DNA of 64,000 nucleotides from Dyadobacter sp. (GTDB lineage Bacteria > Bacteroidota > Bacteroidia > Cytophagales > Spirosomataceae), in assembly GCF_017744695.1 (NCBI RefSeq), contig NZ_JAGIAS010000010.1, positions 248,001-312,000 of the forward strand, given 5' to 3'. Position 1 is the stretch's first letter. Each line of letters opens with the position of its first letter. Of this stretch, positions 19,101 to 26,543 are shown one piece after another. The notes beneath the pieces were generated by a model. That model made no database searches. It worked only from the letters and a program-made list of their open reading frames with translations, and was not told the origin of the DNA. A program made the position numbers and the translations under genes.

Positions 19101-19472
19101 AACCACCTGCAATCGGGCATTGCGGTGAATGACGGCAAAGGGCGGTTTAAACTGGTGCCGCTGCCTTACATGGTACAGTTTTCGTGCCTGAATGCGATCC
19201 AGAGCCAGGACGTGAATCATGACGGTAAGCCGGATATCATCGTGGCCGGGAATTTCAGCCACTTTATTCCGCAGCTCGGGAGCCTGGACGCTTGCCCCGG
19301 CAATGTCCTGATCAACAAGGGAAATATGCAGTTCGATGTGCTGCGCGCCAACCAAAGCGGTTTTGCATTGGATGGAGAGGTGAAGCAGATCAGCCCTATT
19401 AATATTCAAGGCGGGCATTATCTGGTGAATCTGATCAATAATGCGCCGCCCGTTCTGTTTAAAATCAATTAA
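16134..19472 (+). CDS. CRTAC1-type FG-GAP/VCBS-repeat lipoprotein with ASPIC/UnbV domains
   Basis: A 1112-residue secreted protein. The N terminus (LLGCLCAFFSCSDSEKN) fits a lipoprotein signal. Many FG-GAP/VCBS beta-propeller repeats with DxNxDGxxD calcium loops are visible, for example DINNDGLPDIYF, DYDLDGDLDAYI, DADGDGDIDLVV and DLDGDGDQDIVL. An ASPIC/UnbV segment lies near residues 540-610 (SKVEIYADGQVFSKQ, RGFQSSTEYPVTIGLG, VRVLWPS). Such proteins are abundant in Bacteroidota and usually accompany carbohydrate-utilisation genes; the molecular function is unproven. It diverges from the FAD/Fe-S oxidase and nearly abuts the convergent SDR gene. Confidence 0.92.
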   Translation: MTINCFIASRTFILLGCLCAFFSCSDSEKNANALFEEMDASETGIDFVNKVEDKEDVNIFNYRNFYNGGGVSVGDINNDGLPDIYFTANMGENKLYLNKGNWKFEDITATAGVAEPDRWSTGVVMVDVNGDNLLDIYVCNAGYQKFVNKQGNSLYINNGDLTFTESAKKYGLDETGYTTQAAFFDYDLDGDLDAYILNNSFIPVNTLNYANDRNLRAKDWPVKDFLKGGGAKLLRNDGGKFTDVSEEAGIYGSLIGFGLGVTVGDINGDLYPDMYVCNDFYEHDYFYINQKDGTFSEELEKRGKHTSLASMGADMADINNDGFPEIFVTDMLPRDEYRYKTTTSFENHYLFNLKKEKGFFNQYMQNSLQFNNQDGTFSEIANYAGVAASDWSWGALLFDADNDSKTDIYVCNGIYHDILNQDFIDFFANEVTQRMVMSGEKENMQNIIDHMPSTPIANNFFHNEGNLQFSEKAKEFGFGKASFSNGAAYADLDNDGDLDLVVNNVNEPCFVYRNKSEGVKDKNHYIKLDLKGDGMNTHAIGSKVEIYADGQVFSKQVNPSRGFQSSTEYPVTIGLGKIAKIDSVRVLWPSRKVTSMHSVKPDTLLTLKIREAASTYIAPADKPVLMLARVPAKGFDPHQENKYEDFYNERNIPVMLSREGPKAAIGDVNGDGQDDIYIGGAKGQGGQLYLQKGGQFIKSPQTAFSDQAGFEDTAALFFDADGDGDIDLVVGSGGNESLPKSPDLPTRLYLNDGKGGFTLNNRALPPNAMNTAVIVADDYDRDGDPDLFVGSRSVPREYGSTPASYIYENDGKGIFKDVTQAIAPALGKAGMVRDAGWTDIDGDGNKELLVVGDWMAPLAFRFSGGKFTQAETGLEGFTGFWGSLKAEDLDGDGDQDIVLGNTGENFTLKATANAPLKIWINDFNKNGTIDKVISKTVDSKDLPVLLKREMTTQFPFLKKKSIKHSEYAVLTVQDLFPEELLKSAVEKTVNHLQSGIAVNDGKGRFKLVPLPYMVQFSCLNAIQSQDVNHDGKPDIIVAGNFSHFIPQLGSLDACPGNVLINKGNMQFDVLRANQSGFALDGEVKQISPINIQGGHYLVNLINNAPPVLFKIN

Positions 19473-19492
19473 CAGACTATTCCCTGATTCGA

Positions 19493-20281
19493 TTACAAGC
19501 TTTCTGTTCTGCCGCCATCCACAGCCAGGCTCACACCGCTGATGCTTCCCGCAGCCGGACTGGCCAGAAAAGCCACGGCGGCAGCCACTTCTTTCGCTTC
19601 GCTGAATCGGCGGATAGGAATGCCAGCTTTCAGCTCTTCGGCAACCTGTTCTTTGGTTTTGCCCTGATTTTTACTCCGCATTTCGAGCACGGCGTGGAGT
19701 CGTGCCGTTTCGGTGTAGCCGGGCAGGACATTGTTGACGGTAATGCCGTACTGCCCGAGTTCGAGTGACAGCGTTTTGGCCCAACTCGCCACCGCACCGC
19801 GAATGGTGTTGGAAACGCCGAGGCCGATGATCGGCTGTTTGACCGAAGTGCTGATGATATTGATAATGCGACCAAAGCCCTCCTTTTTCATCGAAGGTAC
19901 CACTGACTGCGCCAGGAACTGGTTGTTGATCAAATGCATCTGAAAGGTCTTCAGGAATTGGTCGGGTTCTGCTTCGATGATCGGGCCGCCGGAGGGACCG
20001 CCGGTGTTGTTCACGAGAATATGGACGTCCGGGCAGAGCCGGAGGTAGTTTTCGATGGCGGATTTTACGGCTCCATGATCGGCGAAATCGGCTACGACGT
20101 ACCGGTGAAGCTGGCCGAGCGAGGTGTCCAGATCTTCGATCGCCTCACACAGTTTTTCTTCATTTCGGGCCACGAGGGTCACATTTGCACCCAGCAATGC
20201 GAGTTCAACGGCGGCGGCGAGCCCGATGCCTTGTGTGCTTCCGCATACCAGCGCTGTTTTTCCGGTCAGGTCGAGGTTCAT
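19493..20281 (-). CDS. SDR-family oxidoreductase lacking the canonical YxxxK
   Basis: A 262-residue classical-length short-chain dehydrogenase. The cofactor motif is LVCGSTQGIG, the central strand VNNTGGPSGG, the Ser strand IINIISTS, and the late motif VNNVLPGYTET. The usual catalytic Tyr-xxx-Lys after the Ser strand is replaced by SNTIRGAV, as seen in one FabG-like subgroup annotated as 3-oxoacyl-ACP reductase. Catalysis by the ordinary SDR mechanism is therefore doubtful. It lies convergent to the FG-GAP gene (20 nt apart) and divergent from purH. Confidence 0.88.
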   Translation of the reverse strand: MNLDLTGKTALVCGSTQGIGLAAAVELALLGANVTLVARNEEKLCEAIEDLDTSLGQLHRYVVADFADHGAVKSAIENYLRLCPDVHILVNNTGGPSGGPIIEAEPDQFLKTFQMHLINNQFLAQSVVPSMKKEGFGRIINIISTSVKQPIIGLGVSNTIRGAVASWAKTLSLELGQYGITVNNVLPGYTETARLHAVLEMRSKNQGKTKEQVAEELKAGIPIRRFSEAKEVAAAVAFLASPAAGSISGVSLAVDGGRTESL

Positions 20282-20366
20282 GGTATTGGCTTTTTTTAAC
20301 TTGGTTTCAGAATGATAACGTTTTGATTTTCGTCTGTTCTGCTGCCGGTTTCGTTGATTTTTCGGC

Positions 20367-20374
20367 TATCTTTG
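20367..20374 (+). promoter_or_regulatory. Putative -7 box (TATCTTTG) for purH
   Basis: Exact TAnnTTTG match 86 nt upstream of the purH start, inside the 178-nt divergent SDR/purH intergenic region. A convincing -33 element was not found. Confidence 0.5.
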
Positions 20375-20459
20375 CGGTTTATTTTTCAACATGGGACAAG
20401 CCGAAATGCCGAATGTAAGCAAAATCCCGCATTTGTAATCTTAGAGCAAACGTTGCACA

Positions 20460-21995
20460 ATGTCTAAAAAAATCCAATCCGCGCTTATTTCTGTTTATTA
20501 CAAAGACGGTCTTGAGCCTTTGGTCCGCCTCCTGCACAACAACGGCGTAAAGCTGTACTCCACCGGAGGAACTCAGACTTTCATTGAAAATCTCAACATT
20601 CCCGTAACCGCTGCCGAAGAGCTGACCGGTTATCCTTCGATTTTCGGCGGGCGTGTGAAAACGCTTCACCCTGCCATCATGGGTGGTATTTTGTACCGTC
20701 GCGACGACGAGGGTGATGTAGCGCAGGCAGCGCAGTACAATATTCCTGCCATCGACATGGTGGTGGTGGATCTTTATCCTTTCGAGGAGACAGTGGCATC
20801 CGGTGCGAGCGAGGAGGATATTATCGAGAAAATAGACATTGGCGGCATTTCCCTGATCCGCGCAACGGCGAAAAATTTCAAAGATACATTGATCGTCTCT
20901 TCTCGCAGCCAATACGCGGAGGTTGTGGAGTTGTTGAATGCAAAAGCAGGTGCTACGGATATCGAAGATCGTCGCTACTACGCGGGTCTGGCATTCGGAG
21001 TTTCTTCGCATTACGACGGCGCGATCAACAGCTTCTTTACATCCGGAAAAGAAATAACTGATAAAGAACTTTTCGATTTCACCAACCTGGCTTCGCAAAC
21101 GCTGCGTTACGGCGAAAACCCGCATCAGAATGCGACCTATTACGGTGACCTGGAAGGTATTTTTGATAAACTACACGGAAAAGAACTTTCTTATAACAAC
21201 CTCGTGGATGTGGATGCGTGCGTGAGCCTGATCGACGAGTTCGCCGGTGCAGCGCCTACATTCGCGATCATCAAGCATACGAATGCGTGCGGTATCGCTA
21301 CTGCACCGACTGCGAAAGAGGCCTATGACAATGCATTGGCATGCGATCCGGTTTCTGCGTTTGGTGGTGTTGTGATTACCAATACAAAAGTTGATCTGGC
21401 AACGGCAGAGGAGCTAAATAAGCTTTTCATGGAAATCCTCATCGCGCCTGCTTATGATGAAGAGGCATTGGCACTTTTGAAATCCAAAAAGAACCGCATT
21501 CTGTTGAAACGCAATGCGGTGGAGTTGCCACAGATCATGTTCAAAACTATCCTGAATGGGGTTTTGGTGCAGGATAAGGATCTTGCAACCGAAGTTGCGG
21601 CGCAGTTTACGACCGTTACCGACAAGGCTCCTACTGCCGACGAAGTTTCAGCATTGGAATTTGCATTGAAGGTTTGCAAGCATACCAAATCGAACACCAT
21701 TGTATTGGCTAGGGAAAACCAGTTGCTGGCGAGCGGTACCGGACAGACTTCACGCGTGGATGCATTGCGCCAGGCGATCGAGAAAGCGAAATCATTCGGT
21801 TTCGACCTGAATGGTGCGGTAATGGCTTCAGACGCGTTCTTCCCATTTGCTGATTGCGTCGAAATCGCCCACCAGGCGGGCATTACCGCCGTGGTTCAGC
21901 CGGGAGGTTCTATCCGTGACAAGGATTCGGTGGATTATTGCAATGCGAACGGGCTTGCGATGGTAACTACCGGGGTTCGTCACTTTAAGCATTAA
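20460..21995 (+). CDS. purH: Bifunctional AICAR formyltransferase / IMP cyclohydrolase
   Basis: Catalyses the last two steps of de novo IMP synthesis in the cytoplasm. The 511 residues have the usual layout: N-terminal MGS-like IMP cyclohydrolase (LYSTGGTQTFIE, GRVKTLHPAIMGGIL, VVVDLYPFEETV) to about residue 195, then the AICAR transformylase domain (LRYGENPHQNATYY, FAIIKHTNACGIA with the catalytic Lys-His pair, GTGQTSRVDALRQA, FFPFADCVE, QPGGSIRDKDSV). The length is standard and nothing is missing. No other pur genes adjoin it; a repeat-type hairpin follows the stop codon. Confidence 0.98.
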   Translation: MSKKIQSALISVYYKDGLEPLVRLLHNNGVKLYSTGGTQTFIENLNIPVTAAEELTGYPSIFGGRVKTLHPAIMGGILYRRDDEGDVAQAAQYNIPAIDMVVVDLYPFEETVASGASEEDIIEKIDIGGISLIRATAKNFKDTLIVSSRSQYAEVVELLNAKAGATDIEDRRYYAGLAFGVSSHYDGAINSFFTSGKEITDKELFDFTNLASQTLRYGENPHQNATYYGDLEGIFDKLHGKELSYNNLVDVDACVSLIDEFAGAAPTFAIIKHTNACGIATAPTAKEAYDNALACDPVSAFGGVVITNTKVDLATAEELNKLFMEILIAPAYDEEALALLKSKKNRILLKRNAVELPQIMFKTILNGVLVQDKDLATEVAAQFTTVTDKAPTADEVSALEFALKVCKHTKSNTIVLARENQLLASGTGQTSRVDALRQAIEKAKSFGFDLNGAVMASDAFFPFADCVEIAHQAGITAVVQPGGSIRDKDSVDYCNANGLAMVTTGVRHFKH

Positions 21996-22002
21996 TTTTA
22001 TC

Positions 22003-22053
22003 TTGCCACGAAGAACACGAATATGCACGAAGACATTCGTGTCTTCGTGGCAA
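22003..22053 (+). repeat. CACGAA-word hairpin between purH and the next gene
   Basis: A 20-nt arm starting TTGCCACGAAGAACACGAAT is mirrored, with a one-base deletion, by ATTCGTGTCTTCGTGGCAA, followed by a run of A. The left arm and loop hold CACGAA words at roughly 10-nt spacing. It could terminate purH transcription but has no T tract on the plus strand. Confidence 0.65.
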
Positions 22054-22065
22054 AAAATATAAACT

Positions 22066-22878
22066 TTGAACCCACTCCGGAAACTCATCAGATTCCTTCT
22101 GACCGGATTAATCGTCCTGGCGGGCAGCCTATTTTTTCTCTACCCGCAAATCTTCTACTGCGAACTCATCGCATTATCCAATTTCAAGTCGACGGATAAA
22201 AAGGTCTATTTTAGTCCCGATATCAAATCAAACAAATACAAAATCCTCAAAAGCACTATCGCGCTCGCCGAGGCGCGGGTGGATTCCTTTTACCAGGGCA
22301 AAAAATCCAATCCCAAGATCATCATCTGCCAGACGCCTCAGCAATACCAGAAATATTGCAGCAGCACCGAGGGCGCGGGATGCAGTATCGGAACGCCGTG
22401 GGGGAGTTCTTACGTAATCCTGAATGCGCAGGGGATGAATACCGATGTGATTGCCCACGAAATGAGCCATATCGAACTGCTGAAACGCATCGGCTGGTGG
22501 CGCACTACCAACGACGTTCCCCAGTGGTTCAACGAAGGCCTGGCATTGATGCTCGACCGCCGGTTTGTAAGCGAAACTGCTCCGCGTGATCGTTACCGCG
22601 CGTATAGGTACGAGTGGCGCTTCTATACGCGTAATGGCCGCGACCTGCTCTTGCTCAAAGATATTTCGACCATGCGAGAGTTCTTTCGTGGCGACCAAAA
22701 GCATGTTATGACAGCCTATATGACTGCCGGAATGGAGGTGTCTTATTGGCTGCTGCTTCGCCGGGAGGCTGGTTTGCAACGCTTTATTTCGAAGATGCAA
22801 ACGGGGGCTGCCTTCGAGGAGGCATACGGGCCGATGAGTCCTCACCATTTTAAAGATTCGAAGAAAATATCAGAGTAA
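22066..22878 (+). CDS. Membrane-anchored HExxH metalloprotease-like protein
   Basis: 270 residues with one N-terminal membrane segment (about 7-28) and an extracytoplasmic peptidase-like domain. The zinc motif is HEMSH within DVIAHEMSHIELL, followed 22-26 residues later by WFNEGLALMLD, whose Glu is a plausible third gluzincin ligand. Several Cys (YCSSTEGAGC) suggest a disulfide. An in-frame TAA lies two codons upstream and no ATG follows before the catalytic region, so translation must start at TTG (22066) or another non-ATG codon. Specific family not recognised; substrate unknown. It sits alone between purH and a symporter gene. Confidence 0.75.
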   Translation: MNPLRKLIRFLLTGLIVLAGSLFFLYPQIFYCELIALSNFKSTDKKVYFSPDIKSNKYKILKSTIALAEARVDSFYQGKKSNPKIIICQTPQQYQKYCSSTEGAGCSIGTPWGSSYVILNAQGMNTDVIAHEMSHIELLKRIGWWRTTNDVPQWFNEGLALMLDRRFVSETAPRDRYRAYRYEWRFYTRNGRDLLLLKDISTMREFFRGDQKHVMTAYMTAGMEVSYWLLLRREAGLQRFISKMQTGAAFEEAYGPMSPHHFKDSKKISE

Positions 22879-23040
22879 AGCATTATGAATATGGTCTTGT
22901 AGGCTATATTTATGCGCTCCTTTTTAAAACGGGATCGAATATTGGCATGCTCGTTCAGATTTTGTACTTTTTTCGGAAAATAGTGTACGTTTCAATCTAA
23001 GCTGATCAATCTCATTCATTCATCTATTTTATTATTTGAA

Positions 23041-24660
23041 ATGCAACAATTACAAACCCTGGATTATGTCGTTTTCTTCTTTTACTTCATTGTAGTCTCC
23101 GGTTACGGTTATTGGATTTATCAGCGGAAAAAATCAAAAGTTGAGTCAACAAAGGACTTCTTCCTCGCGGAAGGCTCCCTCACCTGGTGGGCAATCGGTG
23201 CGTCGTTGATCGCTTCGAACATTTCGGCTGAGCAGTTTATCGGGATGTCGGGGAACGGTTTTTCGATGGGCCTCGGGATCTCGACCTATGAATGGATGGC
23301 GGCGGCAACACTCATTATAGTGGCCGTTTTTTTTATGCCCATTTATCTCAAAAACAAAATTTACACCATGCCCCAGTTTCTCAGCCAGCGATATAACCAA
23401 TCGGTGAGCTTGATCATGGCGGTATTCTGGCTGGCATTGTATATTCTCGTGAACCTCACGTCGATCCTGTATCTGGGAGCGTTGGCTGTCTCGGGGATTT
23501 CGGGGCTTGATTTTCAGTTTTGTATGATCGCCCTGGCGGTTTTTGCCATTATTATAACAATCGGTGGAATGAAGGTGATCGGTTTTACCGACGTAATCCA
23601 GGTGTTTTTCCTGGTAATCGGCGGTTTGGCCACTACCTATCTGGCGATTAACCTCGTATCCGACAATGCAGGCGTGGAAGGTATCGCGCAGGGTTTCAAA
23701 GTAATGCGTGAAAATCACGACGATCACTTCCATATGATTTTCCCTAAATCGAGCCCATTCTATATGCAGCTGCCGGGTCTGGCTGTATTGCTGGGTGGTA
23801 TGTGGATCGTAAACCTGAACTACTGGGGTTGTAACCAATACATTACCCAGCGCGCATTGGGAGCGGATTTGAAGACTGCCCGTAACGGTATCCTTTTCGC
23901 GGCATTTCTGAAATTGTTGATGCCGGTGATCGTGGTATTGCCAGGTATTGCGGCTTACGCGCTGTACAGCAAGGGAATGTTTCAGGCTGAAATGCTGGGT
24001 GATGACGGCGTGATCAATGCTGATAAGGCATACCCCGTACTGCTTAACCTGCTTCCGACAGGCTTGAAAGGTCTCTCATTCGCCGCGCTGACGGCCGCCG
24101 TAGTGGCGTCCCTGGCCGGTAAAGCAAACAGTATTTCGACGATTTTTACACTGGATATTTTCAAAAACTACATTGGCAAGAACGCCGACGAAAAGACGCT
24201 CGTACGCATTGGTCGTGCTGTGGTGGTGATTTCGATGATTCTCGCCATTATCGTGTCGCCTTACATGGGTATCGATAAAAAAGGAGGTTTCCAGTTCATT
24301 CAGGAAATGACGGGTTTGTTGTCGCCGGGTATTTTCGCGTCGTTCATCATGGGCTTCTTCTGGAAACGGACCAACTCGGCGGGCGCATTGTTCGCGATCG
24401 TGGGCGGGTTCCTGATCGCGCTCGCGATGCATAACAATTACTTCCCGTTTGCCGACTGGACCCAGGTGCCGTTCCTCGATCGTATGGGCCTTGTGTTCCT
24501 GATATGCGTTGCGGTGATGTTCATCCTGGGTATTTTGATGCCTGACGAGAAAAAAGGCCTTGCCATCGATGCGTCGATGTTTATGCCGCACCGTACTTTC
24601 GTTACCGGTGCTATCGTGGTGATTGCGATTATTTCCTACTTGTACGGCCATTTCTGGTGA
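23041..24660 (+). CDS. Sodium:solute symporter (SSS family, SGLT-like)
   Basis: Inner-membrane sodium-coupled uptake transporter of 539 residues with about 14 hydrophobic segments. Family signatures include STKDFFLAEGSLTWWAIGASLIASNISAEQFIGMSG near the N terminus (SSS helix 1 region), YTMPQFLSQRYN, and FAALTAAVVASLAGKANSISTIF in the conserved sodium-site region. The sequence resembles bacterial sugar (glucose/galactose-type) members. The neighbouring genes do not reveal the substrate. A 162-nt leader holds no exact TAnnTTTG box; a strong bidirectional terminator follows. Confidence 0.93.
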   Translation: MQQLQTLDYVVFFFYFIVVSGYGYWIYQRKKSKVESTKDFFLAEGSLTWWAIGASLIASNISAEQFIGMSGNGFSMGLGISTYEWMAAATLIIVAVFFMPIYLKNKIYTMPQFLSQRYNQSVSLIMAVFWLALYILVNLTSILYLGALAVSGISGLDFQFCMIALAVFAIIITIGGMKVIGFTDVIQVFFLVIGGLATTYLAINLVSDNAGVEGIAQGFKVMRENHDDHFHMIFPKSSPFYMQLPGLAVLLGGMWIVNLNYWGCNQYITQRALGADLKTARNGILFAAFLKLLMPVIVVLPGIAAYALYSKGMFQAEMLGDDGVINADKAYPVLLNLLPTGLKGLSFAALTAAVVASLAGKANSISTIFTLDIFKNYIGKNADEKTLVRIGRAVVVISMILAIIVSPYMGIDKKGGFQFIQEMTGLLSPGIFASFIMGFFWKRTNSAGALFAIVGGFLIALAMHNNYFPFADWTQVPFLDRMGLVFLICVAVMFILGILMPDEKKGLAIDASMFMPHRTFVTGAIVVIAIISYLYGHFW

Positions 24661-24674
24661 GATTGCCGTCATAT

Positions 24675-24721
24675 ACCAACAAAAAGGGGCCGGAAGTTGA
24701 TTCCGGCCCCTTTTTGTTGGT
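24675..24721. terminator. Strong bidirectional intrinsic terminator
   Basis: A perfect 21-bp stem (ACCAACAAAAAGGGGCCGGAA and its complement) with a 5-nt loop; the arms themselves supply the A and T tracts. It lies between the convergent symporter and cyclophilin genes. Confidence 0.93.
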
Positions 24722-24736
24722 AATCGATCGAGATTC

Positions 24737-25177
24737 TTACGCTTCTTCGATGATCGTGATCTTCTGGATCTTGTCGCCCTGACGGATCGCGTCTACCGTT
24801 TCGATGCCTTCTACCACGCGGCCGAAGCAGGTGTGGTTTCTGTCCAAGTGCGCAGTGTTATTGCGGCTGTGGCAGATGAAGAACTGTGAGCCACCTGTGT
24901 TGCGGCCTGCATGCGCCATCGAAAGCACGCCGCGATCGTGGTACTGGTTACCGCCTGTGAGCTCGCAATCGATTTTGTAGCCGGGACCTCCACGGCCGGT
25001 GCCGGTAGGGTCGCCGCCCTGGATCACGAAATCAGGGATTACACGGTGGAAAATAACACCGTCGTAAAAGCCCTTTTTAGAGAGATCAACAAAGTTTTTC
25101 ACTGTGTTGGGAGCATCTTCATCGTAGAATTCGATGAGCATTGTGCCCTTGTCAGTGATCATTTCCGCTTTTGTCAT
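24737..25177 (-). CDS. Cyclophilin-type peptidyl-prolyl cis-trans isomerase
   Basis: A 146-residue single-domain cyclophilin without a signal peptide, so probably cytoplasmic. Conserved active-site segments are FHRVIPDFVIQGGDPTGTGRGGPGY (catalytic Arg in FHRV), SMAHAGRNTGGSQFFIC and HLDRNHTCFGRVVEG. The position of the usual Trp is taken by His (HLD), common in bacterial forms. The start agrees with the usual N terminus, and a near-consensus TATCTTTC box lies about 27 nt upstream on the minus strand. Confidence 0.95.
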   Translation of the reverse strand: MTKAEMITDKGTMLIEFYDEDAPNTVKNFVDLSKKGFYDGVIFHRVIPDFVIQGGDPTGTGRGGPGYKIDCELTGGNQYHDRGVLSMAHAGRNTGGSQFFICHSRNNTAHLDRNHTCFGRVVEGIETVDAIRQGDKIQKITIIEEA

Positions 25178-25304
25178 GTCAAAAGTGAGTATTAAAGAGG
25201 TACGAAAGATAAGCAGGGCAGCAGAGTGCCCATGCTATGATAACACAAAGAAAAGGATAATGTATCCTTTTCTTCTCATGAACTTTCAAATAAAATAGTG
25301 GAGG

Positions 25305-26072
25305 TTACGACCCCGTTTCAGCCTTGGCCAGTGCTGCGGCTTTTTTCTGTTCGATCTTGAATGCGGAAAGGCGGTCGACTACGTCGCCGCTGCCCCATTC
25401 GCGGCTTCTTTCGGGGTTGGAGAACCATTCTTTTACAGCGAGAATTTTATAGAGGTACCTCGCGGTTTCCGAGTTGAGGCGGAGTTTGAAAAAATCATCT
25501 TTATTCTGCGAATCCATCCGGTTTTGGATGTGCGTAGGGCCTGCGTTGTAAGCAGCAGCTACCAATGTCCAGGAACCCAGCTGTTTATACAGGTCGCGGA
25601 GGTACTTGCCTGCGGCGTGGGTCGATTTGACCAAATGTTTGCGGTCGTCCCTGGTTTCGTTTACAACCAGCCCGAGAGATTTTGCCGTAGATGGCATCAA
25701 TTGCCAGTATCCGGCCGCGCCGCGATGAGAAGTGACCTCATCTTTCATAGCGCTCTCTATCAAAGGAATATACTTAAAATCGGCTGGTACTCCGTACTTC
25801 TGGAGAATGGGTTCAATGATCCGCATTCTCTTTTTGGTTGTGGTCATCAGCTTACGAAAAGTGGGATTGTCGTAATTTCTGATCATGTTTTGATATCGCT
25901 CGGCGATTCGAAGCTCTGATAAAGGAACGGCTTCGCCACAGAAGTCAATAGCAAGAAGATCTGAATCAATAATGGTTGTTTCTTTCAGCTCCTTCTTTTC
26001 CACCTCCACCTCGCTCATCGGACTCTTTCCGAATATTGCGATTGAGAAGGCCATAAAGATAAGTCTAATCAT
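25305..26072 (-). CDS. Lytic transglycosylase, SLT/MltD-like (GH23)
   Basis: Peptidoglycan-cleaving enzyme of 255 residues. The N-terminal hydrophobic segment (MIRLIFMAFSIAIFG) indicates export. The SLT domain spans about residues 95-215: YIPLIESAMKDE (catalytic Glu in the IES motif), HRGAAGYWQLMPSTAKSLGL, and VAAAYNAGPTHIQNRM. No LysM repeats follow, so it is shorter than full MltD. A TATCTTTG box lies 48 nt upstream. It stands alone, divergent from the molybdenum-cofactor operon. Confidence 0.93.
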   Translation of the reverse strand: MIRLIFMAFSIAIFGKSPMSEVEVEKKELKETTIIDSDLLAIDFCGEAVPLSELRIAERYQNMIRNYDNPTFRKLMTTTKKRMRIIEPILQKYGVPADFKYIPLIESAMKDEVTSHRGAAGYWQLMPSTAKSLGLVVNETRDDRKHLVKSTHAAGKYLRDLYKQLGSWTLVAAAYNAGPTHIQNRMDSQNKDDFFKLRLNSETARYLYKILAVKEWFSNPERSREWGSGDVVDRLSAFKIEQKKAAALAKAETGS

Positions 26073-26119
26073 GCATTTTGTATTTCGTGAAACATCATTT
26101 CAGGCACCGGGCCGAAGTG

Positions 26120-26127
26120 CAAAGATA
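26120..26127 (-). promoter_or_regulatory. Putative -7 box (TATCTTTG) for the transglycosylase
   Basis: Exact TAnnTTTG match on the minus strand 48 nt before the start codon, with a TTG about 23 nt further upstream that could serve as the -33 element. Confidence 0.55.
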
Positions 26128-26543
26128 ACGCGATTGAATAAATAAAATTTCAATATGAGGTAAAAAACTGATTTTTAGGGGTTTGTTAAAAGTAATTCTA
26201 GGACAAAAATAAGAACGCTACATTTGGCTTCCGGCAAATGATCCTGAATAAAAACTGCGCCAGCCAGACCGAACGTGAAATTTTAATTGGTAAAAACCGC
26301 TTAGCACCAAATGCAAACTCTTTTAATAAATGTAATTATAGTAAGAGAACGGCTTTTTAGTATAAGTTTTACCCATTGATGGTCAGCTGGTTACAAACAA
26401 GTATTTTGTGGGGATAATGGTATTATTGTGGAAAATGTCGTCAATTGCAAGCCGAAATCGATTTTTCGACGACATTTTCGACCTGTGCCATTTGCGTTCG
26501 CGAATGTGTTAACTTGCACTTTTCGTATGGCATTTTTTGGAAT
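26128..26543. other. Non-coding divergent region before the Moco operon
   Basis: About 415 nt of mostly AT-rich sequence. Its clearest feature is a 12-bp perfect inverted repeat (GAAAATGTCGTC at 26431-26442, GACGACATTTTC at 26468-26479) with a further short palindrome (CGAAATCGATTTTTCG) inside the 25-nt spacer. The open frame reading into moeA from 26445 starts inside this repeat and is not credible as coding. No match to the molybdenum-cofactor riboswitch is apparent by eye. Confidence 0.5.

Noticed and set aside
26445..26543. N-terminal extension of MoeA
   Set aside because: The 33 extra residues derive from the leader inverted repeat; homology starts at 26544.
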